A stretch of DNA of 6,178 bases, taken from positions 1-6,178 of the forward strand of contig JANXRT010000296.1 of assembly GCA_025356735.1 (NCBI GenBank), written 5' to 3'. The notes below the pieces were generated by a model. It searched no databases. It was not told the DNA's origin and worked only from the letters and a program-made list of their open reading frames with translations. Source of the stretch: Acetobacteraceae bacterium (GTDB taxonomy: Bacteria > Pseudomonadota > Alphaproteobacteria > Acetobacterales > Acetobacteraceae). The position numbers were made by a program, and so were the translations under genes. Shown here in pieces: positions 1 through 4,588 of this stretch; within the stretch, counting starts at the first letter, position 1, and each line of letters begins with the position of its first letter.

Positions 1-318
1 CAGGCATTTCAGGATGACGGAGGTGATGGCGAACAGGCACGACTGAAAGATCACCAGCCGGAAGGTCGAGCGGTTCATCAGGTAGGCGAAATTACCGAAG
101 CCGACGAACTGGGTCATCTTCTTGTTCAGCATGGCGAGGTAGATCGCGTACACCGCGGGATACAGCACCAGGCCGGTGACCAGCAGGATAAGCGGCAAAG
201 CGAGGAAAAAGGCGATGGTCGAGCGCTGGCGCATGAACCGCCGCATCGAGCGTGGTCGCGTGTACGCCGCCTGCGATGGCCGGACGGTCTCGATCGAAGC
301 CAGGCTGCCGTCGGCCAT
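1..318 (-). CDS. ABC sugar-type transporter permease, N-terminal part (cut by left edge)
   Basis: The frame stays open for 106 codons from the ATG at 318 to the window edge. Residues 1-33 are a polar, arginine-rich cytoplasmic tail. Residues about 34-62 form a first membrane segment rich in L, I, V and F and ending in LYPAVYAIYLAM. A periplasmic FVGFGNFAYLM stretch (71-81) resembles the FVGLxNY element found after the first helix of MalF/UgpA-type permeases, and a second hydrophobic segment starts near residue 86. The family usually has about 290-310 residues and six helices, so roughly two thirds is missing. The start is supported by GGGAGC 7 nt upstream. Only 18 nt separate it from the stop of the solute-binding protein, so the two are almost certainly co-transcribed. 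A second permease and an ATPase would be expected further left. The substrate cannot be read from this part. Confidence 0.88.
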   Translation of the reverse strand, partial: MADGSLASIETVRPSQAAYTRPRSMRRFMRQRSTIAFFLALPLILLVTGLVLYPAVYAIYLAMLNKKMTQFVGFGNFAYLMNRSTFRLVIFQSCLFAITSVILKCL

Positions 319-336
319 CGTTGGTGCTCCCGATCG

Positions 337-1680
337 TTAGCGAGTGAAACCTTCGAGCTCGCCCTTGCCCCAGGCCATGACCTCCTTGACGCTTTGGCCC
401 GATTGCAGCTTGGCCATCATCGTCGGCATGGTGGCGCGGTTGTAGATCTGCACCGCGATGTCGGGTGGGGCGGGGTAGGCCGCGACGTGGGCGCGCTGGC
501 CCGACGACTTGCGGACCGGGTAGTTGTAGACGGTGCCCTTGGGCGGGCCGACCTCCTCCCAGACCTTGAAGTCGTTCATGCTTTCGAATGGCGGCAGGTC
601 ATAGCCGAGGACAGCGGTGCAACGCTCCTCGACCGCGTCGCGCTGGCACAGGTACTCGATCAGCTCCTTGGCGGCGGGCTTCATCTTGGAGAACTGCCAG
701 ATGCCCCAGAAGAACGGCACGTAGGGCACGAACCGGCCGCGCGGCCCCGAAGGTGCGGGGAAGGTCCAGCTGTCCTCGGCGACCGGCAGGTTGTCGCGCT
801 TGGCGACAGCCCAGGCGGAAGGCGGGTTCCAGATCAGCGCCGACTTGCCGGAGATCAGAGCGCGGTTGTTGGAGGCATCGTCGTAGCTGACCGCGTCGGC
901 GGGCAGGAACTTGACCAGGCGCTGGGCGTATTCGAGCACCTGGCGGACCGGGTCCGAGTCGATGGTGATCTCACCCTTGGCGTTGACCAGCTCGGCGCCG
1001 TGGGCGGCGAACAGGGAGCCGGCGGTATCGACCGAGTCTCCGGTCTGGCCGACGCCGATGCCGAACGTCATGCCGCCTTTCTGGCAGGCTTCGGCCGCCT
1101 TCAGCATGGCTTCGTAGGTCCAGCCGTCGGCGCCCGCGGTGCGCACGTCCTGGGTCGGATACATCGCCTGGATGTCGAGCCCGGCCATGTTCTTGAGCAC
1201 GCTGATGCGCCCGCACGGCCCCTTGTTCTGGGCGCCCGAGCTGGACGGCACGCCGATCCAGTGGCCCTTCGACTTGCCCATGTAGGAGCAGATATCGTTG
1301 ACGCCGCCGTACTGGGCGCTCAGCCGGGCCATCACGTCGTCCATCGGCTCCAGCGCGTCGGCGTGGGTCAGCGCGTCCCATGTCAGGAAGGTGTTGATGT
1401 CGTGGCCGGTCTTGGCCTGGTGCTCGGCGGCGGTGACGAGCAGGTTCTTGCTGCCCATGGTTGTGATGAAATCGACCTGGACCTCGACCTTGTTCTTGTC
1501 GGCCCAGGCATCGACCTGCTTTTTCATCGCGGCGTTGCCGGCGGGGACCCAATGATCCCAGAAGCCGACCGAGAGCTTGCCGGCGGCGCCGGCGGTGCGG
1601 ATATGGACCAGCGGCAGCGCGGCCGAGGCGGCGCCCAATTTCAGCGCAGAACGCCTGGTCATCGGATAGGATGTTGCCAC
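337..1680 (-). CDS. Tat-exported ABC transporter solute-binding protein, family 1
   Basis: This 447-residue protein is the periplasmic receptor of the importer whose permease follows it. It opens with a twin-arginine signal: T-R-R-S-A-L-K-L at 8-15, a hydrophobic run to about residue 27, and a likely cleavage site near A-G-A-A (30-33). The mature part begins KLSVGFWDHW and has the length and pattern of the UgpB/MalE-type (COG1653) family, including a W-N-P-P segment at 284-287 and an aromatic VPFFWGIWQF stretch at 321-330. The start is a GTG at 1680, chosen because GGGAGG lies 5 nt upstream. An in-frame ATG at 1662 has no ribosome site but would still leave a complete Tat motif. Five cysteines (131, 156, 199, 345, 354) are more than many periplasmic binders carry. 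The substrate is unknown; carbohydrate, polyol or a glycerophosphodiester-like solute are family possibilities. Confidence 0.9.
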   Translation of the reverse strand: MATSYPMTRRSALKLGAASAALPLVHIRTAGAAGKLSVGFWDHWVPAGNAAMKKQVDAWADKNKVEVQVDFITTMGSKNLLVTAAEHQAKTGHDINTFLTWDALTHADALEPMDDVMARLSAQYGGVNDICSYMGKSKGHWIGVPSSSGAQNKGPCGRISVLKNMAGLDIQAMYPTQDVRTAGADGWTYEAMLKAAEACQKGGMTFGIGVGQTGDSVDTAGSLFAAHGAELVNAKGEITIDSDPVRQVLEYAQRLVKFLPADAVSYDDASNNRALISGKSALIWNPPSAWAVAKRDNLPVAEDSWTFPAPSGPRGRFVPYVPFFWGIWQFSKMKPAAKELIEYLCQRDAVEERCTAVLGYDLPPFESMNDFKVWEEVGPPKGTVYNYPVRKSSGQRAHVAAYPAPPDIAVQIYNRATMPTMMAKLQSGQSVKEVMAWGKGELEGFTR

Positions 1681-1695
1681 GCAAGCCTCCCTGTT

Positions 1696-1717
1696 GCCGC
1701 GGGTTGGCCCCGCTGGC
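1696..1717 (-). promoter_or_regulatory. Stem-loop in the leader of the solute-binding protein gene
   Basis: GCGGG (1699-1703) pairs with CCCGC (1709-1713) around a 5-nt loop. Beyond a one-base bulge at 1714, GCC (1696-1698) pairs with GGC (1715-1717), giving 8 base pairs in all. On the minus-strand transcript the structure would sit at the very 5' end, a few bases before the GGGAGG ribosome site. No T run follows, so it is not a terminator. It could stabilise the mRNA end or affect ribosome access; that role is inference. Confidence 0.4.
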
Positions 1718-1725
1718 GTATGCCG

Positions 1726-1754
1726 AGACTATGCAGAGTTTCAGCCGCTTGCAA
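1726..1754 (-). promoter_or_regulatory. Candidate sigma-70 promoter of the ABC transporter operon
   Basis: On the minus strand TTGCAA (1754-1749) and TAGTCT (1731-1726) are separated by 17 nt. They match the -35 and -10 consensus at four and three of six positions. The predicted start near 1719 gives a leader of about 38 nt ending in GGGAGG and the GTG start. This promoter lies in the 108-bp gap after the biotin carboxylase gene, so the transporter can be expressed on its own even if some transcripts read through from upstream. Confidence 0.4.
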
Positions 1755-1788
1755 TGAAACGTTAGCGCGTCTCGAATTTGGTTCGTGG

Positions 1789-3168
1789 CTATGCCGGGGG
1801 CAGGCGGATTTCGGACGCCAGGCCGGTATGCACGTCGCCGGCACGGAAGCCTTCGTCGGTCAGGCAGGCGAGCAGGAACGGAATGTTGGTCTTGACGCCT
1901 TCGATCGACGTTACCCGCAGGCTGCCGATCAGTCCGGCGATGGCTTCGTCGCGGTCCGCGCCATGGCTGATGATCTTGGCCAGCAACGGATCGTAATGCG
2001 GGGTTACGACCATGCCCTCGGCGTAGCCGCTCTCGACGCGGCAGGTTTGTGTCGGTGTGGGCAGGCGGAAGCGGTTCAGCGGGCCGGGCGAAGGGAAAAA
2101 TCTCCTGGGGTCCTCGGCGTAGATGCGGGCCTCGATGGCGTGACCGGCGAGGCGAATGTCAGGCGGCAGGATGTCGTCGAGGTGGTCACCGCGGGCCGAA
2201 CGGATCTGGGCGGCGACCAGGTCGATGCCGGTGACCATTTCGGTGACGGCGTGCTCGACCTGGAGGCGGGTATTCATTTCGAGGAAGCTGAAGCCGCCAT
2301 CGGCCGCCATCAGCATCTCGACGGTGCCGATGTTGTCGTAGCCGATCCGCGCCAGCACCTCGGCGGCGCGGGCGGCGACCGCGCCAAGGGCCGGGCGCAG
2401 CACGCCGGGGGCGGGGCTTTCCTCGATGATCTTCTGGTGGCGGCGCTGCACCGAGCAGTCACGCTCGAACAAATGGCGGACCTTGCCGTGGCGGTCGGCC
2501 AGCATCTGCAGCTCGACGTGGCGCGGCCGCTCGACGAATTTTTCGAGGTAGATGCCGGCCGAGCCGAAGCTGCGGGCGGCGAGGGCGCGGGCACGCTCGA
2601 CGGCGGCGACCAGGGTCGCTTCGTCGCGCGCGATCGCCATGCCGATGCCGCCGCCGCCGCCGGCCGGCTTGATCATGATCGGGAATCCGATGAGCGCCGC
2701 CGCCGCCAGGATGTTCGCCGGATCGCCGTCGAGCAGGCCGGAGCCGGCGGCCACCGGAAAGCCGTGGGCGGCCATGATTTCGCGGGCGCGGGTCTTTTCG
2801 CCCATGTCGGCGATGATGCCCGCGGACGGGCCGATGAAGGTTCTTCCCGATGCGGTGACGCGGGCGGCGAAATCCGCATTCTCCGACAGGAAGCCGTAGC
2901 CGGGATGCACGGCGTCGGCGCCGGCGGCATCGGCGGCGGCCAGCAGCCGGTCCGGATCGAGGTAGCTTTCGCGAGCTGGCGCGGGGCCGATATAGACGGA
3001 GCAATCAGCCTCCGCGAGGTAGGGCGCGCCGGCATCAGCCTCGGAATAGACCGCCACCGAGAAAATGCCGAGGCCACGCAGGGCGCGGATCACCCGGGCC
3101 GCGACGGCGCCGCGGTTGGCGACCAGAACGCGCCGGAAGCTCGTTATCGGGTCGGTTGCTGGACGCAT
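1789..3168 (-). CDS. Biotin carboxylase (AccC-type, ATP-grasp)
   Basis: Biotin carboxylases use ATP and bicarbonate to carboxylate biotin held on a carrier protein, the first half-reaction of acetyl-, propionyl-CoA and related carboxylases. The 459 residues match a stand-alone AccC (about 450) with no fused carrier domain. Visible landmarks in order: the N-terminal VLVANRG (14-20), HPGYGFLSEN (88-97), the ATP-grasp lysine K167 with glycine loop G170-G174, ERDCSVQRRHQK (235-246), EMNTRLQVEH (297-306, with metal and bicarbonate-site residues E297, N299, R301), and GHAIEARIYAEDP (342-354, with R348 matching the catalytic arginine of E. coli AccC). Two departures are NRGAVA where NRGEIA is usual, and GGGGGIGM where R or K usually precedes GM. 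AGGG lies about 7 nt before the ATG. No carrier or carboxyltransferase gene is in the window, so the pathway cannot be assigned and I withhold a gene symbol. Confidence 0.93.
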   Translation of the reverse strand: MRPATDPITSFRRVLVANRGAVAARVIRALRGLGIFSVAVYSEADAGAPYLAEADCSVYIGPAPARESYLDPDRLLAAADAAGADAVHPGYGFLSENADFAARVTASGRTFIGPSAGIIADMGEKTRAREIMAAHGFPVAAGSGLLDGDPANILAAAALIGFPIMIKPAGGGGGIGMAIARDEATLVAAVERARALAARSFGSAGIYLEKFVERPRHVELQMLADRHGKVRHLFERDCSVQRRHQKIIEESPAPGVLRPALGAVAARAAEVLARIGYDNIGTVEMLMAADGGFSFLEMNTRLQVEHAVTEMVTGIDLVAAQIRSARGDHLDDILPPDIRLAGHAIEARIYAEDPRRFFPSPGPLNRFRLPTPTQTCRVESGYAEGMVVTPHYDPLLAKIISHGADRDEAIAGLIGSLRVTSIEGVKTNIPFLLACLTDEGFRAGDVHTGLASEIRLPPA

Positions 3169-3214
3169 CTGTTTCCCTGTTGTTCAGTGCCGCTTTGGCG
3201 CGGAAGGCCGGCCC
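3169..3214. promoter_or_regulatory. Divergent 46-bp control interval between accC-type and birA genes
   Basis: This is the whole space between the two outward-facing start codons. It holds the AGGG ribosome site of the carboxylase gene and the GGAAGG site (3202-3207) of birA, plus an 8-bp palindrome GGCCGGCC (3206-3213) just before the birA ATG. I found no convincing -35/-10 pair for either gene, so their promoters probably extend into the opposing coding regions and overlap. No match to the alphaproteobacterial BioR operator (TTATCTATAA type) is visible. Confidence 0.35.
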
Positions 3215-4009
3215 ATGCGTTCATCCGGGATAGACGATGGCATAGGGGCGGTTGCGCCACCATTCCGCGTCGAGGCGTTCGACCGGGTGGACTCGACGAG
3301 CTCCGTTGCCCGCGCGTTGGCGGAGGACGGCGCTGCCCATGGCACGGTGGTGTGGGCGGGCGAGCAGACCGCCGGACGGGGACGGCTGTCGCGGCAATGG
3401 TCCAGCCCGCCGGGCAACCTTTATCTTTCCATTGTGCTGCGGCCCGTTGTCGCGGCGCCGCGAGTGGCGGAGCTGGGCTTTCTCTGCGCCTTGGCGGTTG
3501 CCGAAACGGCGGAGGCGTTCCTTCCGGGCGGTCCCTCCGCGCGGCTGAAATGGCCGAACGACGTTCTGCTGGATGGAGCCAAGATCGCCGGCATCCTGTT
3601 GGAGGGCCAGTTCTCGGCACAGCTGCTTGCTTTCGTCATCGCGGGGATCGGCATCAACGTCGCAAGCAGCCCCGCCAGCCCGGCCTATCCGACGACCTCG
3701 CTGCGGGCGTTGGGAAGCGGGGATATCGAGCCCGGCGCGGTGCTGACGATCCTGCTGGCCCGGCTCTCGTCGTGGCTGGAAGTCTGGAAGGCGAACGCCT
3801 TTCCGCCGGTCCGCACCGCCTGGATGGAGCGCGCGGCGCGGCTGGGCGAGACCATAACCATTCGGGTCGGCAATCAGCCGAACGAGGGAGTGTTCGATGG
3901 CATCGACGATACCGGCGCCCTGTTGCTGCGAACCGCCGACGGCACGCGGAAAATCACCGCCGGCGAGGTCGCGTTCGGTCAGGCGGCGACGGCAGCCTCG
4001 GCCACCTGA
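3215..4009 (+). CDS. birA: Biotin-[acetyl-CoA-carboxylase] ligase, single-function (no HTH)
   Basis: The enzyme activates biotin with ATP and attaches it to the lysine of biotin carrier proteins. The 264-residue product carries the whole catalytic core: DSTSS (26-30), the biotinyl-AMP loop QTAGRGRLSRQW (51-62), KWPNDV (112-117), KIAGILLE (123-130, whose K123 matches the active-site lysine of E. coli BirA), GIGINV (144-149), and a small beta-barrel C-terminal domain from about residue 210. No N-terminal helix-turn-helix is present, so it should not act as the bio-operon repressor. The adenylate loop reads L-S where the family usually has R-G, while the equivalent of E. coli R118 (R57) is kept. 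The start is the ATG at 3215 with GGAAGG 7 nt upstream; upstream in-frame starts lie inside the carboxylase gene and add only low-complexity arginine-rich sequence. Its 3' end overlaps the convergent cupin gene. Confidence 0.92.
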   Translation: MRSSGIDDGIGAVAPPFRVEAFDRVDSTSSVARALAEDGAAHGTVVWAGEQTAGRGRLSRQWSSPPGNLYLSIVLRPVVAAPRVAELGFLCALAVAETAEAFLPGGPSARLKWPNDVLLDGAKIAGILLEGQFSAQLLAFVIAGIGINVASSPASPAYPTTSLRALGSGDIEPGAVLTILLARLSSWLEVWKANAFPPVRTAWMERAARLGETITIRVGNQPNEGVFDGIDDTGALLLRTADGTRKITAGEVAFGQAATAASAT

Positions 4010-4497
4010 TAGGGGAAACGGCGGATTTTCAGCACGTTGACGCCCTCGATGCGGATCAGCCGCGTGGCGGCATCCCGCCGTGGCGAGTGCAGGTCGCCCT
4101 CGTTATAAAGGTAGGCCATGCCTGGGGTCAGCGAGTATTCGCGCGCGAACCTGACCTGGCCCGGTTTGCCCTCGGCGGGGCGCGACAGGCACTCCCAGTC
4201 GGTCATGATGGTCTCGCCGGTCGCCTGGCCATAGATCGCCCAGGTCGGGCCGTGGTCGTGCGGCGGGCTGCCCTTGGCGTCGTTGTTGACGTGGGCGAGG
4301 ATGGTGAAGCCGAGGTCGGGGTCCTCGTACAGGATGTCGCGCTCGGGCGTGTCGTCGCGCAGGTGGCGGGCGACGAAAGCCTTGTCGGTCAGCACGTCCT
4401 GGACCAGGGCGCAGACCTTCTGGCGGCCGGAGGGACCGGGCTCGGCGGATAGGATGCGCTTGCAGTCGGCAGCGAAGCTTTCGATCGTGTGGGCCAT
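3979..4497 (-). CDS. Small cupin-fold putative metalloprotein
   Basis: A 172-residue cytoplasmic protein with one double-stranded beta-helix domain. Likely metal ligands are H80 and H82 in PPHDHG, perhaps E95 in GQATGE, and H137 in EGDLHSP. The H-x-H plus distant H spacing is close to that of cysteine dioxygenase, and the WAIYGQATGE region resembles the predicted metal-dependent cupin group related to it (COG5553-like). Substrate and reaction are unknown; it could be a dioxygenase, an isomerase or a sensor-like protein. The start is the ATG at 4497, with a near-perfect GAGGAGG (4513-4507) 9 nt upstream. An upstream in-frame start at 4617 is rejected because it would overlap the divergent GMC gene. 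The last 31 bp overlap the end of birA. It shares a control region with the GMC oxidoreductase, so co-regulation is plausible. Confidence 0.85.
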   Translation of the reverse strand: MAHTIESFAADCKRILSAEPGPSGRQKVCALVQDVLTDKAFVARHLRDDTPERDILYEDPDLGFTILAHVNNDAKGSPPHDHGPTWAIYGQATGETIMTDWECLSRPAEGKPGQVRFAREYSLTPGMAYLYNEGDLHSPRRDAATRLIRIEGVNVLKIRRFPYQVAEAAVAA

Positions 4498-4520
4498 CCG
4501 GGTTTGCCTCCTCGCGTGGG

Positions 4521-4550
4521 TTGGAATGAATTCCGGGGCAAGCCTAGGAT
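4521..4550 (+). promoter_or_regulatory. Candidate sigma-70 promoter of the GMC oxidoreductase gene
   Basis: TTGGAA (4521-4526) and TAGGAT (4545-4550) are separated by 18 nt, each matching four of six consensus positions. The predicted start near 4557 gives a leader of about 32 nt that contains the AGGGA ribosome site at 4579-4583. The -10 overlaps that of the opposing cupin promoter. Confidence 0.4.
4523..4534. repeat. Perfect short inverted repeat in the divergent promoter region
   Basis: GGAAT (4523-4527) and ATTCC (4530-4534) form a perfect inverted repeat around a 2-nt centre. It overlaps the -35 of the GMC promoter and lies just downstream of the predicted cupin transcription start. That is a suitable place for a dimeric regulator to control both genes. 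No regulator gene is in the window, and a 10-bp match can arise by chance. Confidence 0.3.
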
Positions 4551-4569
4551 GGGCGGACGCAAGGATCAA
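4541..4569 (-). promoter_or_regulatory. Candidate sigma-70 promoter of the cupin gene
   Basis: On the minus strand TTGATC (4569-4564) and TAGGCT (4546-4541) are 17 nt apart, matching four and three of six consensus positions. The predicted start near 4534 gives a leader of about 37 nt that contains GAGGAGG. Its -10 shares the CCTAGG core (4544-4549) with the -10 of the GMC promoter on the other strand. Confidence 0.35.
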
Positions 4570-4588
4570 ATCGAACTCAGGGACTGAA

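Noticed and set aside
971..1684. A minus-strand open frame of 237 codons overlapping the solute-binding protein
   Set aside because: It is the same strand in another frame, an arginine-rich translation typical of frame-shifted GC-rich coding DNA.
1681..1788. A terminator after the biotin carboxylase gene
   Set aside because: The only stem-loop (1696-1717) is followed by AACAGGGAGG on the transcript, with no T run; it fits a leader structure better.
3065..3214. A 50-residue N-terminal extension of the biotin ligase that might have held an HTH domain
   Set aside because: It would be encoded antisense to the start of the biotin carboxylase gene, is arginine-rich without helix-turn-helix pattern, and the ATG at 3215 has a well-placed GGAAGG.
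3169..3214. A BirA- or BioR-type biotin operator between the divergent biotin genes
   Set aside because: The ligase has no DNA-binding domain, and no TTATCTATAA-like sequence is visible in the interval.
394..4452. A plus-strand open frame of 1352 codons running through several genes
   Set aside because: It lies antisense and in codon register to the solute-binding protein, biotin carboxylase and cupin genes, where a stop would require TTA, CTA or TCA codons in the real genes. Those are nearly absent in this GC-rich sequence. The real genes show full family motifs; the translation of this frame is low-complexity.
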